Positions 47,250 through 59,942 of a stretch of DNA of 64,000 bases are shown piece after piece. Within the stretch, counting starts at the first letter, position 1; every line of letters starts with the position of its first letter. The DNA is from Coffea arabica. Taxonomy: Eukaryota; Streptophyta; Magnoliopsida; Gentianales; Rubiaceae. A program made the position numbers and the translations under genes. The notes below the pieces were generated by a model. The model worked only from the letters and a program-made list of their open reading frames with translations. It was not told where the DNA came from and did not search any database. Where the stretch lies: the NCBI RefSeq assembly GCF_036785885.1, contig NC_092312.1, positions 18,928,001 to 18,992,000 of the forward strand, written 5' to 3'.

Positions 47250-50200
47250 TTAATCTTCACAAACACAACCAGGCAAAGGATTGGCATAGAAGTTCTCTTC
47301 GAGTTTTGGAGATTCTTTAACTTCTCTGTAGTAGGGTCCTCCAATTCTGCTCTCGTGTAATCTCTTAACTTCGGATGAGAATTCATCCCAAGACATCAGT
47401 CCTTTGTCCAGTTTATCAATAAGCGTGACGAAGTTCCGCCTGCAACATTTAAGACGCGTCATAGGCAGTAAAATATGGACTAAATCTTTCATGTACGGAT
47501 CGTGCAAATTGTTTTGTTAGAATGGAAGGATCAGTAAAACCAACAAAGAATACTCACTTGTCAGGGTTGATTGTTTTCCGAAAGCCTTCAAAAATGCGAT
47601 GACCACGCACTGCTTTTGCCATATTCCCGTCATAGGTGTAAACAAAGACATCACTCTCCAGGGCAACAGTATAGTCTATTGCAGCAAGCTTGTTGTGGCG
47701 TCGCCCAAATGGTTGCAACTCTTGCTCGGTAGCCAAGGTGGAATGAGAATAAGTATTCGGGTAGTGCTTCTTGAACTGAGTAAGTTTGTCACCGTATATT
47801 TCTCCGGCAACTATGTAGATTTTAGTGCTGGAGGGATATCCCAAAGCCTGAAGAAAAACGGCAGCTTCCCTCGGTGTCATGGGACACCCTCCTTCAAGTC
47901 GCCGCAGCGTGCCGTTTATCTGTTTCTCTTTCCAGCGCCTGGTTTTATACCTTAAACGCCGAAGCTCCTCGGATTCTGTTCTATTGAGGTTGTGGGTGCA
48001 ACCAGTGAAGGCAAGCATGTCCTTTTCGTATCTGTCAAGAAATTGCCTGCTTAGGATACTTTCCAATGCCATCAGCTATGACATTAACAAATGCTTACTG
48101 TAAACATTCTTTTAACCTGCCTTAAATGAAGTGCAATGTATCGATCACCATCTTCCCTTAGTCTGCTTATTAACTTCTTTCCTAGTTCTTCTATCTCTTC
48201 CGCAAATCGAAGTGCTTCAAACATTGTATAACAGCGAAGCCTCTGGATTGAACTCGGCACGCCATTGTTAGCAAGACGGGAATCGGAGAGTGGAAATTCT
48301 ATCACCCCTTTCTTCTTTAATAACGACAGGATTTCTCCCCTATAGTATCTCGGCTGCAACATCGTGAAACCACCAATGTTTTTAGTGCTCAAAAAATTGA
48401 AATAAAAGAAAAAATTAGTAAAATTAGAGGAGGAAGAGATCAGAAGAATTACATGCCTTTGACCAGGAAACGGGGGCTTTGACTATAGGCTTCACCTTGG
48501 CGATGCTTGGTGGAAGAGACTCTAGCACTTCAATATCATCTTTGAGAGCTTCCATGAAGTGCTTCCAGTTGAAAATATCTTTAAATTCACTGTGGCAATA
48601 AGCTTTATAAACAGCGAGATCCTTTTTTTTCTCCCCAAATTCAGAAAGTGATTGTAGCAAAATCCTCACCTTGGATCTTTCCAAAAGGAGGTATGATCTA
48701 AGGAAGGAAGAACCAACGTTGCATTTAGTAATTTTGCGATGGCAACCATATCACTTATCTGTACATGTTTCTTGGATTCAGAGATGGATAGCATAAATTT
48801 CGCAAAAATAGTATTAGCAGCACATTTTCCTGCGGGTATGATTGCTTACGGCTTACCCCTGTAGTCATTTGATTTAGTCCACCATTTGCATGAACTAGAA
48901 CGTAACCATTTGTGGCAGTTTCGCCTGAGGGAAAGTTAAGCTACAATCAAAGATGGAGAAAAAATTCCAGTCGTCAAGATGGGAAAACGATGAATTGTTA
49001 CAGACCGAGTTTACGTTTCGATCTTCCGATGCATTTAGAAAACCTGCCACTTCTAGGCTTCTTCCAAATATCAGGTATCTGAGATGAAAAACCAAGAAAA
49101 TCTGAGGTTACTATCTTGTGGTATCATCTTTGCTACTGATACACTGTTTGACTATCCCTTTTTTCTTTTTGGAATAGGTTTGACCCTAAACACTAAGACA
49201 TTTTTTTTTTGGGGCATTAAAGGGTATGCTAGGGGAGAATTAGATAAGCGTCTTTCACTATTTGTGTATAATCATGGTAGATTGCAGAAATGTGCTTCAA
49301 TGACCTTGACTCCCAAAGAGGAATTGGAAGAAGTGCCCCAAACCACAGCGATATATGCTAGAGATATTGGACGAAATAAGCTTGTCCAACAGAAAAGAAC
49401 ATCTGATGATAGGTGAGTTTCTTGGTCTAGAAGAAGAAAATAAAATGATCATAAAGCATAAAAGCCACCGTAAGACGTAATAACTTAAGGTGAGGTAGGA
49501 AGAAGGTGAGGGGTAAAAGGTGGTTTCAACTTTCACCTATACATGCCAGAATCAGTCATATCTTTTAGGGATCTGCACAAATGTACCAAACAAGTGAGAG
49601 TAAAAGGTTTGCTTCCCACAAGTGGAAAACGCAAGGAACCCCTCTAATCCCAAATAGAAGCATGTCTAGGAGATGCATTTTGTCTTGTCATAAATAAGAA
49701 GTTTTATGTACTTCAATGATACTGGCAAGATTAAATAAAGGTACAATAAATGGGAAAAAAAAAGATTTATCTTCCTTTTTTCTTTTTCTTTTTTGTAAGA
49801 AGGGGAGGGGGGGGGGCAGGGGTGGTTGAATTTGATAGGGGGAATTGTGAAGAATATTATATATATTTTAGCTAAAAGAAGCATATAAGCACCACCTGTT
49901 CATGCAAGTGTTGAAAAATCTTCGGTGATGCAACGGCAGAGGAGGCTTCCAAAGGCTGTTGACGTCTCAAAAAAGGATAAGAATTCGTTTTAGCATCAAC
50001 TGTAGGATTAAAGCTGCTCATCAGCATTATCTTTAAAAAGATGGTGGAAAGCACAAATAATATCAAGGCTCCGAAAAAGCAAAGGGTCACACTCCACCGT
50101 GGCCATAAACATTTCAATGTCATTGAATTCATTCTCCTTCGCGGAGATCTGTTATGCTCCGAGCGTTGCAGGCTGTGACTGGCCGATGAACCATCGTTTT

Positions 50201-50306
50201 CCGCGTACTCTACGTAATCCAATGCTCTTCTTCTCGTCTTATGGACGGTGACCGGCAGCAAAGAAGCGCCGCCGGTGTTAGCCTTTTCTTGATCCCCGGT
50301 GAACAT
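47250..50306 (-). CDS. O-fucosyltransferase family protein (plant GDP-fucose type)
   Basis: There are eight exons: 50306-49896, 49078-49006, 48924-48857, 48758-48670, 48589-48457, 48353-48121, 48031-47558 and 47439-47250. They give 557 codons (556 aa). The N-terminus is cytosolic and basic, and residues about 71-95 form a signal anchor, so it is a type II Golgi-like protein. Family landmarks are present: [39 protein letters not shown], the [14 protein letters not shown] block with its key arginine (residue 336), SHSTLAT, and [19 protein letters not shown] ending [12 protein letters not shown]. The ending LPGCVCED is also typical. Family members transfer sugar, probably fucose or rhamnose, to wall or protein acceptors; the exact substrate is unknown. 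Two introns (48456-48354 and 48120-48032) fit only GC donors. Confidence 0.92.
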
Positions 50307-51676
50307 TAATTTGATTGTTACTGTGAAGAAACTGAAAAAAAAAAATAGTTTGAGGGAAATGATTAGAGCGGAAAAAAGAAAAACAGGAGAGTGTTCTCAA
50401 GGTTCATGAGAGGCATTTTTCTACAACACCATACATGTTTCTTGCTGGTTCTTCCCACTTCCATATATGGTTGGTTTTTTTTTTTTTTAGCATTCCAAGT
50501 TACTGGCTCCGAAATATAAGGTGAAACATCAGCTCTATCTCAAATAGTTATGCGTTCCTAATAACATGAAAGAACAAATAATGATATCCAGCACACCATA
50601 TATATAGTATAGCATAGAACACATTTCATCTTTGCTTATGTTTTGTCAAGAACGAAAAGAAATATATATATATTTTTGGCTAGAACTCTGATTTATATAG
50701 CTGTCAACTCATGAAAGGATTAGGGATTAGAACCAACACCATTTATATTGAGTTTTGAGGGTACGTATAACAACAACTGCTTGATCTGATAATTGAAGCT
50801 AATTGATTTAAATTTATTTGTATATTCATTTTTTTTTTACTTTTGAGTTAGAAATCATTTTTACAACAAGTGTAAGGTAAGTCCTTTAACGTTTGTACCC
50901 AAAATTGTTCCAAGACATTTCAAATGGGGTGCTTAGATATCATTATAATTTGCTTTCCAAATTCTTAGGTACACTTTGGATATGGACTAATATTCTGAGT
51001 GAGGATAGGTCATTTTGGCTTCTCGACTTTAAAATTTGCCTATTTGGTCGCTAAAGAATTCATTTGGTTTTTGGATGGTCAAATCGATCAACCATATTGA
51101 AGATTTTGTTTCTACATGGTAACTACTATTTTTATAAGTTGACAGACCCACCAAGCGCGTCAAATTTTCAAAATGCGTATTTGTAGTGTAGGTTAGGTAT
51201 TTCTATCTCTCTTACACTTTTAACCCACCAAGTGTCAATATAGCATTTGCAGGTACACAATATGTACATCCTCCTCGAACTCTCATTTTTGCTCGACGAA
51301 AATATCAAGAGATGACATCGAAACAAGCGGAAATGTAACTAAGAATAATTATCTACTTCCCCACATCCATTTGCTATTTTGAACATTTAACTATCAATTG
51401 TTTTTGCATCATATCTAAGTATATGTGTTTGTGCCTAGCTAATGTGATAAATGGAATGGTGGTATTTAACTTCCCATGAATGGTATTTAATTATATCTGG
51501 GTGAAAAAAGTATTATAGGGTCTGAAACTACTTAATTTAATTAGGAGGGATTAACTGCTTGCGATGTATTTCTTGCGGCATTCAATTGTAAATTATTCGC
51601 ACCCAATTAAGCGCGAGATCTAATTTTTTTTTTTCTAATCATGTTTTTTCCTTTGGAAGTTATGGTATTAATTAGA
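50307..51676. other. upstream region of O-fucosyltransferase gene and intergenic sequence
   Basis: This region contains the leader and promoter of the minus-strand O-fucosyltransferase gene near 50307-50700. After that comes AT-rich sequence with no recognisable gene. A segment near 51000-51240 (TCATTTTGGCTTCTCGAC..) resembles old repeat sequence, but I could not define its ends. Confidence 0.4.
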
Positions 51677-54058
51677 GGGAAAAATGCACTTTTCATCCTC
51701 AAATGCTGGGTTGATGACTGATTTCGTCCTCAAAGTTTCATCAAGAATACATTTCATCCTCAAAGTTCTTGAATTTTGGCCACTTAGGGACAATTGACAG
51801 AATAACACTCAATTTGGACGGAAAGTTGCACGCGAGAAGCATGTTCTATTAGAACCAACCAAAAAGGGATAAAATCCGTTCAGAAGTGCAGATATTAGTG
51901 GTATAACTTCTGAATTCTAATTTTTGTATCTTTACGTTATTTTGTTTATGGTCCATATTCAGTAGGAGCCATGTCAAGGACCACTTGGAATGCATTTTTG
52001 ACAAGCCTATGCCTCTTCTTTTTTGATGGTTTTAGTTGGTTATATTAATTTGGTTACAATATCCAGTTTGGTTGCTACTTTGGATTGTTAAAATTTAAGG
52101 CAAAACTCTACCAAAATTTTCCTTCTTACCTTATTGACATGTAAATCAGCATGAAGATAAAAATAGTTGGTGATTTTTTTTTTATAATGCCTATTTTAGC
52201 TTGGAACTCAAATCATACCCATAAATAACTGGTAGTTTTTTCAAATAATGGACGAAAACAACGAACGTCTGATAGTTTATGGGAAATAAAAGAAGCCCAC
52301 AAAGAATCCTATGCATAGCTAGCATTTTTTTCATTTCTAGAGAAGGTAAAAAAAGAAGTTATAAAGAGGTGATAATTTTTGGACAAGATAAAAGAAAGGA
52401 ATAATTTCAGAAACCTCCCCTGAGGTTTTTGACAATTTCACTCATCTCCCTTAGTTTTGAATAATTACATTAACCTCCATTCATGCAGTAAAATTACTAT
52501 AATATCCTTCACTTATAGATAATTTTTAAAAAAGTCTACAACTAAAACTAATCTTTCATTTTAAAACAACGGTTACCACACAAAACAAACTCTTATTCTC
52601 TCTCTTCGATGCTCTCTCTTACCTTTTCTCTCCTGTATTTCATAGTCCACTTTTTTTCCATAGTTGCCATCTATACAACCATCTAATACATCCCGAATCC
52701 TCATTATTATGGAAATAGATCCTTTTTTTTTGTTTTCCTTTTTTGTAACTATTATTGAATTGACATTGCTAAATAATAGGTTGTCAAAGCATATTTGTTA
52801 TCAAACTAAATGAAGATGAAAAGAATGGCGGTGATACAAATTACAAACAAGAAAATAAAAAAGATGGCTAAAAAAGAAACATAGATTGAGGAAGATTACA
52901 CTATTATACCAATTGTGTAAAAAAAAAAAGAATTTTGGGATATAAGAACTATAATCAAATTTGCCTAAAGACATAGAATGTGGTCTCTAATGTTGCTTTT
53001 GGTTGCTCCTTATTGGTATTCTTGGTGGATTAGATTATTTTAACATCAACAAGCTTGCATCCATTTTGATTGAATTTGAATAATGACATTGGTCAATTTA
53101 GATGCAAAATTTGGGTAAAAAAATTGAGGAAAAAGATTAGGTTGAATGGAATGGTTAATTGTCATAATTGATTTGTACAGGAAGCTTTAGAGCTGCAAAG
53201 TTGGGCTTTCGAAATTATGAGAATACGAGGATTAAGTTAAGGTGGCTTATTGACTTCGTTAGGGTGGTAGTTATGCCGATTGCAATAGTTGCAATGTGGA
53301 AGAAATTCATGAGCGAGTTTCCCCCCCTTCTAACTAATAAAGAGGTATTTTAGGGGTTTTAGGACAAATTTAGCATAGTGGATTTATATATTGTTACTAA
53401 AATACTAATAGTAGAGAAGGTAAGTGTAATCTTTTAAATTAGAGAGGACCTACCTACAATAGTCAAAACCCTCCCCTGAGATTTCTGAAATTATCCCTAA
53501 AATTAAAGTTATAAACAACTGGTAGTTTCTATACAAGATAAAGAAACAATAACCTACCAATTTTTTATGGATTTCCTCTATTTTTGCAAATAGAGTTTCC
53601 TCTATTATATTTTCTTATAGGTAAAAAATAAAATAAAATTTAAACTAAATGGACTAGGTTAATTTAATGCGTTTCGATAGATACTCAAATCCAAGTCATC
53701 TATAACCCATGAATAAGTGGATGTCGACCATTTATGTCAACCTTTTTCCTAGAAATGACTGGATTTAGAATGGTAAGGGTGGTTAGAAATTTTTTTAGAA
53801 TTACAATAAGAAGAGGAGCGGAGAGGACATAAATGAAGCAAGAACAGGTTTTATCCTTTTTTTGTTGAATGCAAAGTTGGTTCTAACGGGGTATGCTTCT
53901 TACGCGTTGCTTTCCATCCAAATTAAGTGTTATTCTGTCAATTGTCCCTAATTGGCCAAAATTCAGAAACTTTGAGGATGAAATGTATTCTTAGTGAAAC
54001 TTTGAGGGCGAAATTGGTTATCAACCCAACCTTTGAGGATGAAAAGTGCATTTTTTTC
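51677..54058. mobile_element. non-autonomous TIR element with 9-bp target duplication (Mutator-like)
   Basis: The left end GGGAAAAATGCACTTTTCAT and the right end in reverse complement (GAAAAAAATGCACTTTTCAT) start inverted repeats of about 190 bp (51677-51865 and 53870-54058). Both ends are flanked by TTAATTAGA (51668-51676 and 54059-54067), a perfect 9-bp target duplication, the size typical of Mutator-like elements. The 2382-bp element has no transposase and contains another TIR element at 52398-53498, so it is the older host of a nested insertion. Confidence 0.85.
52398..53498. mobile_element. non-autonomous TIR element, GGGATAATnTCA family (copy 3), nested
   Basis: The left end GGAATAATTTCAGAAACCTC and right end in reverse complement (AGGGATAATTTCAGAAATCTC) match the terminal family seen at 5096 and 29784. 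The element is about 1.1 kb and lies inside the Mutator-like element 51677-54058. The interior is non-coding as far as I can see. No target duplication is clear. Confidence 0.72.
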
Positions 54059-54067
54059 TTAATTAGA

Positions 54068-56358
54068 TGCCATCAATGACAAAAGGACATATTACATTCA
54101 AATTAATGGCAAGACTGCATTAAGGCCTGCCTGCTCTTAGCCAATTTTTAAGACGCGCTTTCAGCTTGTGATTTTAGAAAATCAGTTTTGTGATGTTAAT
54201 TATGATGTGCTAAAAAAAAAAACCTCCATATACTTACTTTTTGGATGCTGGTTTTGAGTTTATAAAAATTAACATTTACAAGAAGCGTAATCAGCTAAGT
54301 ACGCCCTAAACACAAAATGACAAGTCATTTTCCTTTAATTTTAGTCCTACACATTCTAAATTTGAAAATGTAAACTTTTCCTTTATTTATTTTTTTTTGT
54401 TCAAGTCTTGAGGATTAATTCTAGATACGTCAGAAAGACGAGGGACCATTTACCAATTTGCCGTAACATTAGGACTTATGTGGCATGCTTATCGATGGAC
54501 TATTCCACGTGTAACTGCCGGCCAGTTGTTCTAGCCACATTTGTACTTGCTATATGATCGGTTTTCTTACTCCTCCATATTAACATCAAAAAATCGAATT
54601 TTTATGAATGATCAAAGTGTCAATATCTTCATAATTGCTCGAAGAATGGTCCGAAAAGAATTGGCTATCTGCGGATTAGAGTCTGAATCTGAAGTATGAA
54701 CTACTACTATTCATCTCTTCGTTAATGCACTTTGTTTATTCTGGGATTAGTTTTCAACTTTCCTGTTACTACCATTGGTTACAACCAATATCTTCGAGAG
54801 GTAGCAATTAATTTGGTGAACAATGACAGTAGTTGTAGCCTCTGTAGGAGTAAGGGGCCAAGAGGGGTCACCTTTTCATGATCTCACCACAACTATGTGT
54901 ACAAATCAACCAAGACACATCAGTATATTTTAGACCGCCTTTGTAAGTCATTTCTGAAATTTGTCGCCCATTATCATCTTCTTTTTTATTTTTGTTACCA
55001 TATATTGAGAAAAATGATTTGTTTGGTGGTCTACAATCTGCATTTGGGTGTCAGAAGATTGCCGGCCCAATTGATATTCTGCTGCGTAACAGATGGGAAT
55101 CTCCCTTCTGGAATTTCTGGTAAAGGTTTTAACTGCAGCTGCGCCTGATTTTTGATGGGCTATTAAACTAGTTTAAACCATTGCTGGATCAGAGAGAGCT
55201 AAATAATCCATATGGAATTGGAAGTGATTTCACCAACTTATTTGATTCTACGCAACTACCATGCAGAGTTGCATGTGTTGAAATTTTCAAGTTTTGAGAA
55301 AGCCCTAGTAGTTTACTAAGTTAGAGCCTTCACATTCAATCTCTAATGCGGATTTTATTTTGCTTAGAAAGATCATACAAGTGTTTATTAAATGATTTGG
55401 TTGCTAATGCATTCTGGAAAAAGTAGTCTTTGCTCTTAAAGAATATTACATCCATGGAAGGTTTAATATCAATATCCATGGTGTCACTCTGCTGAGGCAC
55501 TTTTTAGAATGAATTGCTCTATATGAACAAATTTGACTGATCTCCAGGAACATGGAGAAATGCAGTCAGGCACCTAGCAATTTTTCACTTGCTAAATCAT
55601 TCTCCTTGTGCTTCAGTGGTCATATGTCGATATTGATTGTTTATGGGATATATATTCTTATTTCTTAGTTGGATGTTTGACATATTCTCTCGTTGTTCAG
55701 TTACTTGAATAAGCAGACTTCGGTAGTTCATGAAACTTAAGCTTGGAAGTTGGACGAATTGAACTAAAAATATGTGGGCTATCAAGTACAAGGAGTGATG
55801 GTGACCCCGTAAAATTGCATCAGTTGAGACAGAACATGGTCAATCATAGCCATGAAAAGACTGTGTTGAGCTTGTTTGTTATTCTGGAGTTAGATAACAC
55901 GCAGTCTTCCGGATGGATAAATATCCCCCTATTCATAGTGAAGCAAGCTTAAATACCAAGATGCTAAGCATCATACTCATTAGAAGTTCAGAAGCAGCAA
56001 CACTTACAGATTCTTTGCTTTCAAGATCTTATTCAAATTATTACTTTACATGCATATTTGCTTTCCTTGGGAGATTAATTCTAAATCTGTTTCATAGAGT
56101 GTAATGAAAATCTCAAACTGATAACTATCTTTCTTATAAATTATTCTATCACAAGTATCACTGTTAAAGCTTGCTTTTTATGATGGGGCAGATTGTTGAT
56201 GAAGGATGGACTGATACGCCTCACAACTCTAACCCTGCTCTTTAATTCAGCTTCAGCCTGTTTTAGTTTACATGTTAGATTAGTACAAACAATTTCATTA
56301 ATTAGCTAATCACAACAAAAAATCATCTGAATATACATTGTACGTTTTTGAGTGATAC
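54068..56358. other. intergenic region and 3' flank of the truncated MADS copy
   Basis: No gene is recognised. From about 55970 to 56260 the sequence is similar to 59610-59900, the 3' flank of the other MADS copy; shared blocks include TTCAAGATCTTATT and CAGC(T/C)TCAGCCTGTT. This shows that the tandem duplication extends past the stop codons. A short frame near 54990-55110 reads plausibly as protein but resembles nothing I know. Confidence 0.45.
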
Positions 56359-57078
56359 TTACCCAAGTGTTATTAGATCGGCTGGTGGACCATTCCTCTG
56401 TGAATGAGGTTGGCTTAGCCGGAGATCAATTGGTGCATGTAAATCATTCATATTGCTATTGCTAACCTCATGTGTAGTGTTGGTGCCCCTGCCTGCTTCA
56501 TTTGTGCATCCTTGTCTATGAATCTGGATAAAAAACTCCACTTTTATTTAACAGATGATGAACATTTTTTTTTTTTTTTGGATAAACAGAAAAGGAAGGT
56601 AATGTTATCTCTCATCATCTTTAGAGTTCTAACCTTCTTCTGCAATTCTGTATTTTCTTGATGAATGAGGTTAATATTCTTGTACAATTCAACATTTTCT
56701 TGATAAAGAAGGTCTCCCTGCAATAAAGTCTTTCAAATTACAACATCAGTTTAAATTTCAGTATAGCTACCGCATGAAAAAGAGATTTGTTTCCAAGGGG
56801 ACCTTCTGGTGTAATTCTTTGATCTCATCAGTTAGTAGTATCTCCTCCTGAAACAAATAACTTTATGTTCATAAAGACTCTAAAAGGAAAAGGATTATGT
56901 TCAAAACCATTTATATGTTTGGCTTAGAAAATCTATTTATTGCAAACCAGAGTTCTGTGAGGTAGAAAGAATGTTTGGCTTTCTAGTGCTCACGCTTTTC
57001 AAACTCACTTGCAGATGATTTTGTAGATTTTGCAGATCTTCAATGCCCAACCTGGATAATTCCTCTCCTAAAAGGTTC
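56359..57078 (-). pseudogene. 5'-truncated tandem copy of AGL17-like MADS-box gene (K-box and C-terminal exons)
   Basis: Four exons homologous to the copy at 59943 are visible: K-box 57078-56979 (100 bp), 56847-56803, 56717-56634 and 56523-56359. Every exon frame is open, giving LLGEELSRLGIEDLQNLQNH, LLTDEIKELHQK, YQENVELYKNINLIHQENTE and a C-terminal LRLSQPHSQRNG. The K-box exon keeps the canonical 100-bp length, but the following donor GT is CC, so normal splicing is lost. A GTGAGC at 56993-56988 could serve as an in-phase cryptic donor. Exon 5 has one extra codon compared with the other copy. I find no MADS-domain exon, I-region or exon 3 in the 2.9 kb upstream. It is probably a pseudogene, though transcription with a different start cannot be excluded. 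Confidence 0.65.
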
Positions 57079-57402
57079 CTGCAATTGTGTTGGCAATTAA
57101 GCTGCGTACCATGTTGTTTACGGATATGCACCGCAGTCGCTTCCCAAGCACAATGTGTCGACAAGCGGACAGACTATCAATCTGTAAATATCTTTGGATT
57201 TTCCTCCATTTCATTTAAAGTTGAACCAAAGATAGGAGATTTGGGAATTATCAAATGATACGTAGCAGTGCGATACGATCAAAACATAGTATTTTAGTAA
57301 TTAATGAAAGATACCTCGTGGCCAAGTATAAACTTATAAACATATTCTCCACCCAAAATCATAATTTCTACATTTCAAAGGAAAATTTAGCGGCTTTTTG
57401 TT

Positions 57403-57434
57403 CCCCCCCCCCCCCCCCCCCCCCCAAAAAAAAA
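57403..57434. repeat. C23-A9 homopolymer junction
   Basis: Twenty-three C residues are followed by about nine A residues. This pure run is unusual in an AT-rich genome and is prone to sequencing error. It resembles the run at 47025. Confidence 0.8.
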
Positions 57435-59942
57435 CACAATAGAAAAGCCATTATCAAGATGTCCCTCTGTTTTTCTTGTACTCCCTTGTCTTTGCTTTCC
57501 AAACATGAACTGAATAATGAAAATAGCGTTAGTATCCTTAGCCCTCTAGTCTTAAGTTTAAGGTCTCAAGTTCGTTCGCTAATGGCTTTGCCAGTTGCGC
57601 CCCTCCTGCGTTAAGACAAGAACTGGGGAGTATAGTATTGACTTTTTATACATGATGATGGGTGTCATGTAATCAAGAAATGCGACATAAAATTATAATT
57701 AAATGCATAAAATATTAGTTGGATAATGTATCGACTCTTTGACGTGTGTAAATCAAAGAATGCAACTGCAATAAAAAGAATCTTCTGTAGGATTGGATTG
57801 GTGCTCCATCCTTTTTTTTCTCAAAGTACCAAAAAATGGTTCTTCAGTTCTTGTATATATACATGCCGTCATAGGCGGTGAGTAATGGCTAATCTAGAAG
57901 CAACGACGATATCGATTTCGTAGTAAAATATTCTTCAAGTCTCCTCTTTGGCCCTTTTGGTCTTTGCAGTTTGCACCCGGAGAATTGATGAATGGAGGGG
58001 AATGGTTTTCCTTTTTCAATCAACAGAAACATGATGACGTACGTCAAAGTTTTCTTCTTCTTTTTTTTTAATGTTTCTAAATCTCACTTTATTAAATTGA
58101 GGTAATACTTCCCGGAAAGCAAAGAGAGAATCACAGAGCGAGAGCAGAAGATTCTTCTTTTCATTCAATTATACTTTTCCTTGGCATTCCGTTTATGTGA
58201 CAAAATTCTTGAACTAGCTCCACGGTCTTGTAAAAGTAACAAATTAACATCAGTAACTTCTAATTAAACCACTCATTTTGTAAAAGAAATTATAAGAAAA
58301 ACAAAAGGTGATTTCAAAAAAATATTTTAGAAAATGGACCTCATCAAGATAAATTGGCAAGCCAGTTGGAAAATTCAGCGTCTCTATTCCCAGATCTTGA
58401 TCAAGTTGCTCATTTATAAGGCCAGTTGCAGGTGGATTCTGCTCTCTTAAATGTGTTTTCTTGATATATGGTCAAGTGCCCATTTCCTGTGTTTACTGAA
58501 TTTTCCCATCAGCAGATAGATGTAATAGGCCGTGATTCCAATATATAAAATATGGGCACCTTCTTAAAATGTGCAAGAGTAGAGTATGGAAATGAAGTGA
58601 ATATTGTACATAAATTGGACCAATCATTCGTCTCACACTACATTGATGATTGATTAGGATGTTACAATGGTTGGCTCATTGAGTCTACACGTGCATGTTG
58701 TTTGATTGTGCCCCAAGTCACTGTTGAAGCTTCCTACGATGAAACACTTGTCTATCAACATATGGAAAAGGGTACCTGTTTCTTAACCTTCTTCAATTAC
58801 CATCACTACTGCAACGGGTGAATGGGGCTTTATCTTTTTTTTTTTTTTGTCCTTTTCACATTTTCTTTTTGTGTGAACATGCAAGGGATGAATTTGATGG
58901 AATTTGCAAGTTTTGGTAAGTCCTCATGTATAACTTTGAGCCATCTAGATGGTATCTTGCTTGTTCACAATAATGAGTCTAGTGTTGATTTAGAAAAGGT
59001 AGCCTTGACACCAGAACACTTTTCTTGAGCTTTGGAGGTGCGAGGCAATTGTAATTTCTTGCTAGACATATTGTTTTCAATTGCAGGACCTGATGAAGTC
59101 ACTGAATACTTCTTTTATTGTGAAACAGATCATTTAGGCAGCTTGCAGAATGCCTTTCTAGTAGAATCTCCTGGTGCTTTGGTATCACCTGTCAAAAAAG
59201 ATATTGTGTTCCTCTAGTTTCATATATAAATGCCTTCTTTTTGGTTATTCTTGTGAGTGACCTCAAACTTGGTGACTGTGCAAATCCATGTTAGCTGTAC
59301 AAGAGCATTGAGACTGGAAGCTTGTCTAGAGACATCTTTGCCATTCATCATTTTCGGTGAAGTTAATTTTTTGTTCAATCCTTCCTGCAAATGAAATAGA
59401 TCCGAAGCTGGAATCGTAACATGGGGTTTCTAAAGTACAGAAACTCATTGTCACCCTGTAAAACTCTGTCTGCAGGTCTAGCATTTACAGGATTAATCAT
59501 AGCCACAGAAACATTTCACAACGCTGTTAATTTTGAGTTTGGTACAACTTTTACTCTTGACAATACCAACCAAGAGAAGAAAAAAAATCACTTACATGAC
59601 CTACCGCAGGTACCACAACTTACAAGCATTAATAATCAAAATGTTTAGTTACAGCAAACCTCGGACATCCTTCAAGATCTTATTTCAATGCTTACTTAAA
59701 ATCCATGTGTTTTGCACTGTAACTAGATTTACAACAACTTGAAGTCTGTACCACAGATTGGAATGAAACCTGAAACTCAGGGCTATCATGCGTAATGTAA
59801 TTCATCACAAATGTCAGTCACTAGGAGTGATAGTCTTCATCACTCTTTGCTCCCTAGTACAGCTCCAGCCTGTTATAGGTCAGATGTATTATTAAAAATA
59901 GGAAAATCACCTTAATATCACATAAATCTTGTGAGGAAAAAA
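57435..59942. other. spacer between the two MADS copies
   Basis: No gene is confirmed. Open stretches on the plus strand at 58822-59028 and 59032-59217 are separated by sequence with a good donor (TTTTG then GTAAGT, 58917) and acceptor (TTTCAATTGCAG, 59087), as if two exons were present; their predicted protein resembles no family I know. The right end (59610-59942) is the 3' flank of the next MADS copy. Confidence 0.35.

Noticed and set aside
49084-49416. 110-codon plus-strand frame inside intron 1 of the O-fucosyltransferase gene
   Set aside because: It has a protein-like tail but no recognised domain, lies in an intron and shows no splice or promoter context.
53168-53353. 61-codon frame that could be a transposase remnant
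   Set aside because: It lies within the nested TIR element but has no transposase motif readable.
57085-57164. Exon 3 of the truncated MADS copy fused to the K-box exon (frame reading EATAVHIRKQ)
   Set aside because: It resembles EAAVLRQQ only weakly, is five residues too long to align, and would need exon fusion; the other copy has a 1.26-kb intron here and a clean 62-bp exon 3.
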